From JBDUDK01 sp040002995 (GTDB taxonomy: Bacteria; Actinomycetota; Acidimicrobiia; Acidimicrobiales; Ilumatobacteraceae), in NCBI GenBank assembly GCA_040002995.1, contig JBDUDK010000038.1, positions 1 through 53,129 on the forward strand: DNA of 53,129 nt. Direction: 5' to 3'. Under the pieces are notes generated by a model, which saw only the letters and a program-made list of their open reading frames with translations, searched no databases and was not told the DNA's origin. Positions 1 through 6,562 of this stretch are shown piece by piece (the first letter of the stretch is position 1; every line of letters begins with the position of its first letter). The translations under genes and the position numbers were made by a program.

Positions 1-418
1 GCTTGATCCCAAAGTGGAGCCAGATCACCACCGCGGGCGCGTAGGCGATGATCGGAGTGACCTGGACCAGCACCGCCACCGGAAGCACCGCCTGCTCGAT
101 GAAACGGTTGTGCGCCATGATCGTCGCGCCGATGAGGGCGCTCACCAGGCCAAGAACGAAGCCCAGCAGCGCCTCCCACAGTGTCGCTCGGGCGTTCTCG
201 AAATAGAACGATGGGTCGCTCCATAGGTGGCGCAGGATCTCGGTCGGGGTGGGCAACTCGAACTGTTGGATGTCGAAGACCCAAACAAGGAATTGCCACA
301 TGGCTAGAAAGCCCACGACGCCAACCATCGGCGCAAGGATCGAACGCGCGACAGAACCGCGACTGCGACGGGTCCTGAGCGTGACGTTCGTCAGCAGGTC
401 GGCGTAGTCGGCGCTCAT
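1..418 (-). CDS. ABC transporter permease, NitT/TauT/SsuC type (3' end beyond window)
   Basis: Inner-membrane permease of a small-molecule importer. Only the first 139 residues are in the window and the reading frame is open to the left edge. Visible are a basic N-terminus (TLRTRRSRGSVARS), a first membrane helix around residues 29-48, then an ELPTPTEILRHLW segment and a helix around 80-100 (EALLGFVLGLVSALIGATIM), as in the BPD_transp_1 permeases of nitrate/taurine/thiamin-precursor systems. The ATG at 416-418 overlaps the stop of the ATPase gene as ATGA, so the two are translationally coupled. The substrate cannot be read from the permease. Linkage to riboflavin synthase hints at a flavin-related substrate, which is inference only. 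Confidence 0.9.
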   Translation of the reverse strand, partial: MSADYADLLTNVTLRTRRSRGSVARSILAPMVGVVGFLAMWQFLVWVFDIQQFELPTPTEILRHLWSDPSFYFENARATLWEALLGFVLGLVSALIGATIMAHNRFIEQAVLPVAVLVQVTPIIAYAPAVVIWLHFGIK

Positions 419-1215
419 CGGGCGTGCCCTTCGCGAAGGGCGTGGCGCAGGCGGCTGACATGCGCATGGAACGCCGGCTCGTCCTCGGTCTCGGGCGTGC
501 GGGGCCGCTCGAGATTTATCGGCTCGGTGGTCACGACCCGACCAGGTCGCGCCGCCAGCATCACGACTCGGTCAGAGAGGATCACGGCCTCGTTGATCGA
601 GTGGGTGACGAACACCACCGTCGCCCCGCTGCGCGCCCAGAGCTCGAGCAGGAGGTAGCGCATGTCGGCCCGCGTGATCTCGTCCAACGACGCGAACGGC
701 TCGTCCATCAACAGGATCGGCGCCCCGAGGCTGAAGGCCCGCACGAGGCTGACACGTTGCTGCATGCCGCCGGAGAGTTCGTGAGGCATCGAGTGGGTGA
801 ACTTGCTCAGCCCGACCGCCTCGATGAGCTCGGTCACCTGCCTCGCGTTCAGCGCCCGATGGTCGCCGCCGTTGCGGTTCACCTGCGTGAGGAGCCGCAC
901 GTTGTCGGCCACGGTGCGCCACGGCAGGAGGGCAGGCACCTGAGGAACGAGGCCGAAGCGTTTTTCCGCCCGGGCCTGACGCGGTCGCTCACCTTCGACC
1001 GTCACCTCGCCTCGGTCGGCTTCCAGCAGGCCACCGATGACGCGAAGCAGGGTCGACTTCCCGCAGCCGCTCGGCCCGAGAAGGCTCACGAACTCGCCTC
1101 GGCCTATCTCGAGGTCGACACCGACCAGAGCCTCCGTGAACGAGCCCTTGCGCGCGAACGTCTTGCCCACCCCTTGAAGCCGGATCAGAGGACCCTGGGC
1201 CCCGTTGACGGTCAT
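415..1215 (-). CDS. ABC transporter ATP-binding protein, NitT/TauT/SsuB type
   Basis: Cytoplasmic ATPase that powers the adjoining permease. The 266 residues contain Walker A GPSGCGKST (about 47-55), the Q-loop VPQVPALLPW (about 90-99), signature LSGGMQQRVS (about 147-156), Walker B ILLMDEP (about 167-173) and a D-loop FASLDEITR, all intact. Length and the LLPWRTVADNV segment fit the SsuB/TauB/ThiZ group. The ATG at 1213-1215 overlaps the riboflavin synthase stop (ATGA), and its own stop overlaps the permease start. The solute-binding protein is not in the window and may lie to the left. Family assignment is firm; the substrate is unknown. Confidence 0.95.
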   Translation of the reverse strand: MTVNGAQGPLIRLQGVGKTFARKGSFTEALVGVDLEIGRGEFVSLLGPSGCGKSTLLRVIGGLLEADRGEVTVEGERPRQARAEKRFGLVPQVPALLPWRTVADNVRLLTQVNRNGGDHRALNARQVTELIEAVGLSKFTHSMPHELSGGMQQRVSLVRAFSLGAPILLMDEPFASLDEITRADMRYLLLELWARSGATVVFVTHSINEAVILSDRVVMLAARPGRVVTTEPINLERPRTPETEDEPAFHAHVSRLRHALREGHAR

Positions 1216-1793
1216 TCGATCGCCCTGGGAAGGTAGGCGGCGAGCAACCGTTCGACGTGCTTGGCCAACACGTCGACCTCGATGTTCACCTTCGCGCCGG
1301 CGCCCTTCGATCCGAGCGTGGTCACGGCCGCGGTGTGCGGGATGACGGCCACGCTGAAGCTGTCCTCGTCGAGGTCGAAGATCGTGAGGCTGATGCCGTC
1401 GACGGTGATCGACCCCTTCTCGACGCAGTAGCGCATCAAGTCCTTGCCGATGCGGACGCGTAGGTCGGGCGGGGGGGCAACGATCGCTCCCAGACCGTCG
1501 ACGTGACCGAGCACCACATGGCCACCGAGCCGGTCCTGGGTGCGCACGGGCCGCTCGAAGTTCACCGGACTTCCTGGCGTGAGCGCGCCCAGGTTCGTGC
1601 GTTCGATGGTCTCGTCACTGACGTCGGCGATCCACCAGCCCTTGCCCCACTCGACCGCAGTGAGGCACGCGCCATTCACAGCGATCGAGTCGCCGAGGGC
1701 GATGTCGGCCAGAACGGTGTCGGCCGCGAACTTGAACTGGTTGCCGTCGCGCCCTTCGAAGCGCCCGAGCTCCTCGACGATGCCGGTGAACAT
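1212..1793 (-). CDS. ribE: riboflavin synthase (alpha subunit)
   Basis: Dismutation of two 6,7-dimethyl-8-ribityllumazine molecules to riboflavin in the cytosol. The 193 residues begin MFTGIVEELG, the invariant N-terminus of the family, and hold two tandem lumazine-binding barrels. The second barrel begins near GGHVVLGHVDG and contains VEKGSITVDGISLT. The length matches the usual 190-220. A frame extension upstream exists, but MFTGIVE fixes the start at 1793, one base inside the SDR stop (TGATG). Unusually, its neighbours are an SDR and a NitT-type ABC transporter; the other rib genes are not in this window. Confidence 0.97.
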   Translation of the reverse strand: MFTGIVEELGRFEGRDGNQFKFAADTVLADIALGDSIAVNGACLTAVEWGKGWWIADVSDETIERTNLGALTPGSPVNFERPVRTQDRLGGHVVLGHVDGLGAIVAPPPDLRVRIGKDLMRYCVEKGSITVDGISLTIFDLDEDSFSVAVIPHTAAVTTLGSKGAGAKVNIEVDVLAKHVERLLAAYLPRAIE

Positions 1794-2500
1794 CAGTGCA
1801 TCACCATCCCCCCGGTCACGTTGATCGCCTGGCCTGTGCAGTAGGAAGCATCGTCGGATGCCAGCCAACTCACAACGCCCACGACGTCTTGCACCGTGGC
1901 CAAGCGTCCAAGAGGAGACATCGCCGACCACCTGGCGATGTCGTCAGCCGTCCGGGTGGCCGCGCCCATCTCGGTGAGGACGTAGCCGGGGCAAACGCAG
2001 TTCACCGTGATTCCGTGCACCGCCAACTCCTTGGCGGCGATGCGCGTGAGGGCCACGACCGCAGCCTTGCTCGCGGCGTAGTGGGCCTCTCCCGGCGTGC
2101 CGAGCTTGGCCGCCATGCTTGCCATGTTCACGATGCGACCACCGCCGCGAATCATCGCGGGTGCGGCGGCTTGGATCACAAGCAGCATCGACCTCACGTT
2201 CACCGCGAACATGTCGTCCCACTCGGAGATGGGAATGTCGAGGAGCGGAGTGTGGGCGAACACGCCGGCGTTGTTCACCACCACGTCGAGGCCACCCAGC
2301 GCCGATACGGCCTCGGCCACTGTCCTCGCCACGGCGTCCGGATCGCGGAGGTCGACCGCATAAGGCAGGGCGGCGGGGCCAAGTGCCCGAGCGCGGTCAT
2401 CCACGCCGGGACCATCGAGGTCGAGCAGGGCCACCCGTGAACCCGAGGCCACGAAGTGGGCGGCGATGCCCGCGCCGATGCCGCGAGCAGCGCCGGTCAC
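1793..2500 (-). CDS. SDR family NAD(P)-dependent oxidoreductase (start may be an ATC codon at 2533)
   Basis: Classical short-chain dehydrogenase/reductase, a cytosolic NAD(P)-dependent alcohol/ketone enzyme. Visible are the cofactor motif TGAARGIG, the NNAG motif (VVNNAGVFAHTP), the catalytic Ser in VNMASMAA, the YAASK active site, and a C-terminal YCTGQAINVTGG typical of FabG-like members. The only conventional start is the GTG at 2500, which puts the glycine motif at residue 2 and removes the usual lead-in to the first beta strand. In frame upstream lie codons for EGISVARRVL. They are preceded by an ATC at 2531-2533 and a strong GGGGG-type ribosome site six bases before it (see findings). 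The downstream end overlaps riboflavin synthase. Substrate unknown. Confidence 0.9.
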   Translation of the reverse strand: MTGAARGIGAGIAAHFVASGSRVALLDLDGPGVDDRARALGPAALPYAVDLRDPDAVARTVAEAVSALGGLDVVVNNAGVFAHTPLLDIPISEWDDMFAVNVRSMLLVIQAAAPAMIRGGGRIVNMASMAAKLGTPGEAHYAASKAAVVALTRIAAKELAVHGITVNCVCPGYVLTEMGAATRTADDIARWSAMSPLGRLATVQDVVGVVSWLASDDASYCTGQAINVTGGMVMH

Positions 2501-2570
2501 GAGGACGCGCCGGGCGACAGAGATGCCTTCGATCGTCGTCCCCCTTTTGGTCCGCGCAACCTAGCAAAAG

Positions 2571-2595
2571 GGACTGATGGTCAGACCATCAGTCC
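2571..2595. promoter_or_regulatory. perfect inverted repeat, probable TetR-type operator
   Basis: Two perfect 11-base arms, GGACTGATGGT and ACCATCAGTCC, surround a 3-base centre (CAG). The site lies between the SDR-ribE-ABC operon (minus strand) and the broken ATPase/oxidoreductase gene (plus strand), where an operator controlling one or both would sit. Size and symmetry fit a TetR-family dimer or dimer-pair site. No TetR gene is present in the window, so the regulator would act from elsewhere. There is no run of T after it, which argues against a simple terminator. Confidence 0.6.
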
Positions 2596-2647
2596 TGAGG
2601 TAGTAGGCGTGCGCGCTGGGCCTTTAGGCGCGTGCGATGGTGGACAG

Positions 2648-3354
2648 ATGACCGTCGACGACCGGCCAAAGGTGCCGCTGCCGTGTGTCATGGTGCTCGT
2701 CGGCCCGTCGGGTTCGGGCAAGTCGACGTGGGCGGCCACCCAATTCGGTCCCGATGAGATCGTGGCAAGCGACCGCCTGCGCGCCGCGGTCGGACGGGGC
2801 GAGGACGACCTCGAGGCGACAGACGACGCGTTCGCGCTGCTCGATCGCAGCCTCGAGCAACGGGCTCGCCGGCGCCTGACCACCGTCGTCGACACGCTGG
2901 ACCTCGACGCGCTTGCCGGAGGCACTACCGCGAGGTCGCAGCGGCCAACGGGCTCCCGTGCGTCGTCGTCGGCTTCGATGTTTCGGCCGCCGAGTGCCGA
3001 GCGCGCAATCGGGAACGAGCCCATCGGGTTCCCGCGGCCGCGTTGAACCACCAACTGAAGACGTGGGTCGCGGTACGCGAGCGGCTCGACGAGGAGGGCT
3101 TCGATCTCGTGCTGCGCCCCGCATCGGTACGCCTCGTCCCGGAGCGGCTGAAGGCGTCGGCGTCCCTTGCGATCATCCAGCGCGAACGGCCGAGCGGGCT
3201 GCGCTTCGGCCTCCAGATCGCTTCGTTCGAGTGGTCCGTTGGTCCTGGCGCCCTGGCCGAGCGCCTGCGGGGCGTCGCTGAAGCGGCCGAGTCCTCGGGG
3301 TTCGAGTCGATCTGGGTCATGGACCACGTGCGGCAGATCCCTCAGATCAGCCGA
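2648..3354 (+). pseudogene. 5' part of a split gene: P-loop ATPase fused to F420-dependent LLM-class oxidoreductase
   Basis: The first frame encodes a zeta-toxin/polynucleotide-kinase-like P-loop domain: CVMVLVGPSGSGKSTW, a VASDRLRAAVG segment and TTVVDTLDLD. At about 2918-2920 the frame slips by one missing base. The next frame continues without a break in sense: RHYREVAAANGLPCVVVGFD, SAAECRARNRERAHRVPAAA, then the start of a luciferase-like domain (LRFGLQIASFEW, SSGFESIWVMDHVRQIPQ). Recognisable sequence ends near 3354 (IPQISR) and resumes on the same strand at about 4476. As I recall the family, about 65-70 residues of the barrel are missing and have been replaced by unrelated DNA. Two independent lesions make a functional product unlikely. 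A sequencing error could explain the frameshift but not the insert. Confidence 0.85.
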
Positions 3355-3365
3355 GGGCCTATTCG

Positions 3366-3405
3366 TGACCTGCGAGTTGTCATCGAAATCGCCTCTGACC
3401 TGCGA
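3366..3405. repeat. pair of 10-base direct repeats, period 30
   Basis: TGACCTGCGA occurs at 3366-3375 and again at 3396-3405, exactly 30 bases apart, beginning 12 bases after the last recognisable codon of the interrupted gene. The position at the junction suggests recombinase-binding arms or a scar of an integration event. Only the sequence repetition is directly seen. Confidence 0.55.
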
Positions 3406-3623
3406 CTTTCACTCACCACTAGTACTCACTGTTTCGCACGGTTTCTCGACGTCCTGTGTCACGGCTGTGTCACGACGCGCCGCCGACGCCGGCTGAGCTA
3501 CCTCGCTCAGCGGGTGGAAACCTGACCGCGCCTACCATCACCAGCGGCGGCGGTACTCGCCTGGAGTCCGTCGCAAGGAGCAGGCCGCCCTACCGCCGTG
3601 GGCGGCTGCTTCCCGTCAGGGCT

Positions 3624-3676
3624 TCAAGACTGCGCCCGACGCGCGACCGTCCTTGAATCTGCCCCCAACCGGGCGC
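3624..3676 (-). pseudogene. truncated duplicate of the 3' end of the 65-residue SOS-box ORF
   Basis: Read on the minus strand this piece gives ARLGADSRTVARRAQS and a stop. It matches ARLGADLKTVARRARPS near the end of the intact ORF at 4207-4404. Similarity is lost upstream of the ARLGAD codons. The two copies are in the same orientation and flank the SnoaL-like gene, about 600 bases apart. This indicates a duplication, or a recombination between related copies, when the insert formed. Confidence 0.6.
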
Positions 3677-3706
3677 GAACCGGCGCCGCGGACGAGAAGC
3701 TGAGCC

Positions 3707-4108
3707 TTAACGCGCCTCCATCAGATCTTGTAGCTGGGCGGTGTCGACGTATTGCTGAAAGCTCGTGACCTTCCCGTTGCGCAGCCTCCACACGTGACAG
3801 AGCTGAGCGTCAAGGCTCTTGCCGGTCGCCTTGAAGGTGCCCGTGTAACGGCCTTCGACCACCACGGTTTCGCCAGCGTCTGAGAACTCCTTGGGATGGA
3901 CGGTGAAGCCGTCCCAATCCGTACCCATCTTCATGAACAGGTTTTGAAGGATGGCGTCCGGTCCAATCCATGGACGGCCGTCAGGCTTGTAGGGGTTGCC
4001 TTCTGCCTCGCGCCACTCGATATTCGAGTCAAACGCGCCGAGGACGGTCGGCACGTCGCCCCGCCCGAAGGCCTCGTAGAGGCTCCTAATAGACTCAACG
4101 TTGTTCAT
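3707..4108 (-). CDS. SnoaL-like / nuclear transport factor 2 family protein
   Basis: Small alpha+beta barrel protein of 133 residues. It begins MNNVESIRSLYEAFGRGDV and contains FDSNIEWREAEGNPY, VVVEGRYTGTFKATGKSL and a C-terminal CHVWRLRNGKVTSFQQYVDT, the layout of stand-alone SnoaL/ketosteroid-isomerase-like proteins. A good ribosome site (GGAGAGGGAG) precedes the ATG at 4108. Members bind or isomerise small hydrophobic molecules, but many have no known reaction. It sits wholly inside the segment that interrupts the F420-enzyme gene and looks less GC-rich by eye than its neighbours, both consistent with transfer. No partner gene is visible. Confidence 0.88.
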   Translation of the reverse strand: MNNVESIRSLYEAFGRGDVPTVLGAFDSNIEWREAEGNPYKPDGRPWIGPDAILQNLFMKMGTDWDGFTVHPKEFSDAGETVVVEGRYTGTFKATGKSLDAQLCHVWRLRNGKVTSFQQYVDTAQLQDLMEAR

Positions 4109-4206
4109 TGCGGCTCCCTCTCCTGGTCACTTCGCTCGCTGTTGCGACGCTACGACCACCATCCGGTCGCGGCAAGGCCCCGCCCTAACCACCCCGGCGA
4201 AGCAGA

Positions 4207-4404
4207 TCAATCTGACGGTTGCGCGCTAGGTCGGGCCCGTCGCGCGACCGTCTTAAGGTCCGCACCCAGCCGGGCGAGCAGCGCCCTCGTGGCGGTGATC
4301 TCGTCAAGGATCTCGAGCAGCTCCTCGCGCTTTATGGCGGCCGGCGCTCCGGGGGCGATCATTGCCGTTGAGCGTTGCAGGGCGACGAGGTCGGCTTGAT
4401 TCAC
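4207..4404 (-). CDS. 65-residue protein of unknown function downstream of a consensus SOS box
   Basis: Not a recognised family. It starts at a GTG (4402-4404) and reads MNQADLVALQRSTAMIAPG, then a charged, probably helical stretch (KREELLEILDEITATRALL) and a basic end (LKTVARRARPS). No signal peptide or membrane segment is apparent. Two things argue that it is a real gene: the LexA-type palindrome 15 bases upstream, and the partial second copy of its 3' end at 3624-3676, in which the amino-acid sequence is better kept than the DNA. A small DNA-damage-inducible regulator or adaptor is possible, but nothing in the sequence shows a function. Confidence 0.55.
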   Translation of the reverse strand: MNQADLVALQRSTAMIAPGAPAAIKREELLEILDEITATRALLARLGADLKTVARRARPSAQPSD

Positions 4405-4419
4405 CCGGCGGAGGGTACT

Positions 4420-4433
4420 CGAACGTACGTTCG
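4420..4433. promoter_or_regulatory. consensus LexA (SOS) box
   Basis: CGAACGTACGTTCG is a perfect 14-base palindrome. It matches the Gram-positive/actinobacterial LexA operator CGAACRNNYGTTCG at every defined base, and 15 of 16 bases of the extended form with flanking T and A. It ends 15 bases from the GTG of the 65-residue ORF and would block its promoter. There is no intact gene to the right that it could control. Confidence 0.72.
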
Positions 4434-4475
4434 TTGCGAAGCGGTCTTTCTCAGCTCAGGTAGAAGACTCAAACT

Positions 4476-5069
4476 GCAGCGTATGGGTGGCGATTTCCGC
4501 CTCTGAGCGAGCGGTACGCCCTTCTCGAGGACGCGTTGCAAATGTTGCCGTTGCTGTGGGGTCCGGGCGCACCGAGCTTCGAGGGCCGGGTGCTGCGCGT
4601 ACCGGAGGCGATCTGCTACCCGCGGCCGCTCGCCGGCCGGGTTCCGATACTGGTGGGCGGCGGAGGTGAACGCCGGACGCTGCGCCTCGTGGCGCGCTAT
4701 GCCGACGCCTGCAACCTGCTCGGCGAGGCCCCGATTGTTCGCCACAAGCTTGACGTCTTGCGCACGCATTGCCTTGTCACGAATCGCGATTTCGACGACA
4801 TCGAGGTCACGCACCTGTCGACCACGCTGGTCGCCCCTGACCGGGCCCGCCTTGGTGGTCTCGTCGATCGCCTGCGGCCACGCGGCGTCGGTGCTGATCA
4901 GTTCGCCGCGCGCGTCAACGCCGGCACGGTCGACGAGCAGATCGGCCGCTTCCGCGAGCTCGCCGACGCCGGGGTGAGTCTCGCCGTCGTGAGCCTCCCC
5001 GATCTCGGCACAACGGAAACCATCGACCGCTTCGCCCCCGTCATCGCCGCCTTCGCGCCCACCTCGTAA
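4476..5069 (+). pseudogene. 3' part of the split F420-dependent LLM-class oxidoreductase
   Basis: Recognisable sequence resumes with AAYGWRFPPLSERYALLEDA and continues to the natural C-terminus, through LPLLWGPGAPSFEGR, YPRPLAGRVPILVGGGGERR, ARYADACNLLGEAP, VTHLSTTLVAPD and NAGTVDEQIGRFRELADAGV. These are the second half of the TIM barrel of F420-dependent luciferase-like monooxygenases. The stop TAA is at 5067-5069. An in-frame TAG lies just upstream (4471-4473), so there is no longer a path from the ATPase start at 2648. An internal ATG at 4536 is open but would give only a C-terminal piece without the cofactor-binding half. A dispersed repeat cluster follows. Confidence 0.88.
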
Positions 5070-5081
5070 GGCGCCCACCGA

Positions 5082-5190
5082 ACGAAGTCTCGAAACGTGC
5101 CTCCACGGGCACCAAACCTCGAAACGTCTCAACGCCGCCGCGAGGTTTCGAGGTTTCGTTCCCTTGGAGGGACACAAACCTCGAAACGTC
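5082..5190. repeat. dispersed intergenic repeat cluster, copy A (CGAAACGT family)
   Basis: The 140 bases between the broken oxidoreductase and the acyl-CoA dehydrogenase contain the word TCGAAACGT three times (5090-5098, 5119-5126, 5181-5189). A fourth part on the opposite strand (GAGGTTTCGAGGTTTCG, from 5142) forms a hairpin with the last one over a TTGG loop (CCCTTGGAGGG at 5161-5171). Closely related units occur at 22849-22955. The genes on either side converge, so the hairpin may act in termination. Confidence 0.75.
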
Positions 5191-5211
5191 TTCCGGACTG
5201 GAGCGGTCGGG

Positions 5212-6465
5212 TCAGTCGCGACGGACGTTGGTGCGGACTTCGCGGAAGGGCACGTCGACATCGACCCGAGGCTCCTTCGGGAGACCGAGGCCGCGCTCGC
5301 CGATGATGTTGCGCTGGATCTGGTCGGTGCCGCCGGCTATCGACTGCCCCGGTACCGACACGAGGATCTCGGCAATCGTCCCCCCGAGCGGCGAATCGGG
5401 GCCGGTGAGCATCGCACCGGCGCCGGCCAGCTCGGCGTGCACGCGTGCCGACATGCGGGCGATCTCGCTGCCAAGCAACTTGCCCATGGAGCCCTCGGCG
5501 CCCGGGGGTCGTCCGTCGACGCGCCCCTGACGGTTGCGCGTCGCGGTCCAGCGGGCAGCCCGATCCAGCGCAGCCACCTCGGCAACGTGTTGACGAAGCA
5601 CAGGATCGGTACGGCCGCGCGCCTGCGAGACGACGAGGTCGGCACGACCGGCGCGCTGGGGGTACCAGACGTAGGTCGAAAAGTAATCCGCGGCCTCCGC
5701 GGCGGCCTCCTGACGTGTGCGGCCGCCGGCACCAACCGCTTCCGGCGCGCCGAACATGTTGGCTGTCGGCAACCCGCGTTCGTGGGCGAGCGTCGTGATC
5801 GCCCCCCGCCACCCCTCCCCGACCGCACCGACGATGTTGGCGTGAGGCACCCGCGCATCGGAGAGAAAGACCTCGTTGAACGACGCGTATCCGTTCATTT
5901 GCCGCAGCGGTCGCACCTCGACACCGGGTTGGTTCATCGGGAGCGCGAAGTAGGTGATGCCGCGATGCTTGGGCACGTCCCAGTCGGTGCGGGCGAGGAG
6001 CATGCCGTAGGCGGCCTTGGCGGCGCCTGTGGTCCAGACCTTTTGACCGTTCACGACCCACTCGTCGCCGTCGCGCTCGGCACGCGTCGCCAGCCCGGCA
6101 AGATCTGAGCCGTTCCCTGGCTCGCTGAACAGCTGGCACCAACGGTCCTGCCCCGTGACGATCGGACGCAGCAGACGGGCCCGCAGGTCGTCGGGACCAT
6201 GCTCGAGGATCGTCGGCGCGGCCAGCGTCATGGCTGCACCGGTGGCAGTGCCCACCGCCCCTGCGCGAGCGAACTCCTCGTCGACGATGGTGGCCAGCGC
6301 ACGGTCGAGGCCCCGCCCGAACCACGCGAGCGGCCAGGTCGGGCAGCCCCAACCCGAATCGGCGAGCCGCTCACGCCAGGCGAGGAGGGGCTGATCCTCA
6401 TCCCAATGCGCAACCAGCCACGCTCGCACCTCGGCCCGGACCGACCCTGCTTCGCTCTCGGCCAT
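5212..6465 (-). CDS. acyl-CoA dehydrogenase family protein
   Basis: FAD-dependent alpha,beta-dehydrogenation of an acyl-CoA, cytosolic. The 417-residue product shows the flavin/substrate signature QLFSEPGNGSDLAGL, the VVNGQKVWTTGA segment, and the C-terminal GGTDQIQRNIIGERGLGLP. Start chosen at the ATG giving MAESEAGSVRAEVRAWL, because the 54 residues further upstream look non-coding and only 97 bases separate it from the divergent PAP2 gene. Family length is usually about 380-400, so this is slightly long. The acyl chain specificity cannot be told; actinobacterial genomes hold many paralogues used in fatty acid and steroid breakdown. The downstream end faces the repeat cluster. Confidence 0.93.
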   Translation of the reverse strand: MAESEAGSVRAEVRAWLVAHWDEDQPLLAWRERLADSGWGCPTWPLAWFGRGLDRALATIVDEEFARAGAVGTATGAAMTLAAPTILEHGPDDLRARLLRPIVTGQDRWCQLFSEPGNGSDLAGLATRAERDGDEWVVNGQKVWTTGAAKAAYGMLLARTDWDVPKHRGITYFALPMNQPGVEVRPLRQMNGYASFNEVFLSDARVPHANIVGAVGEGWRGAITTLAHERGLPTANMFGAPEAVGAGGRTRQEAAAEAADYFSTYVWYPQRAGRADLVVSQARGRTDPVLRQHVAEVAALDRAARWTATRNRQGRVDGRPPGAEGSMGKLLGSEIARMSARVHAELAGAGAMLTGPDSPLGGTIAEILVSVPGQSIAGGTDQIQRNIIGERGLGLPKEPRVDVDVPFREVRTNVRRD

Positions 6466-6562
6466 AGGGCACAGACTCGCGCGCGTCGTCGGCGCGGGTT
6501 GCGCCGGAGTTCCCGACCGAGTCAGATTTCCGGCGGGACGAAACGAGGAGGGCAGCACACGC

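Larger units (their letters stand above)
3355..3706. other. left arm of the inserted segment, no intact gene
   Basis: This 350-base stretch carries no ORF with coding character. The broken gene's frame runs on to a stop at 3523-3525 as unrelated residues. It holds a pair of direct repeats (3366-3405), a 7-base-pair perfect hairpin GCCGCCC/GGGCGGC around 3584-3606, and a remnant of the 3' end of the 65-residue ORF (3624-3676, minus strand). Nothing resembling tRNA or a recombinase gene is visible. Confidence 0.6.

Noticed and set aside
3584..3606. Hairpin GCCGCCC/GGGCGGC as a terminator or intron domain
   Set aside because: No T-run follows, and no reverse transcriptase or other intron domain is visible nearby; GC-rich hairpins of 7 pairs are common in such DNA.
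4401..5261. 286-residue minus-strand open frame across the 3' part of the LLM gene and the repeat cluster
   Set aside because: It is antisense to the recognisable oxidoreductase codons and runs through the repeats (SKGTKPRN residues come from the repeat itself).
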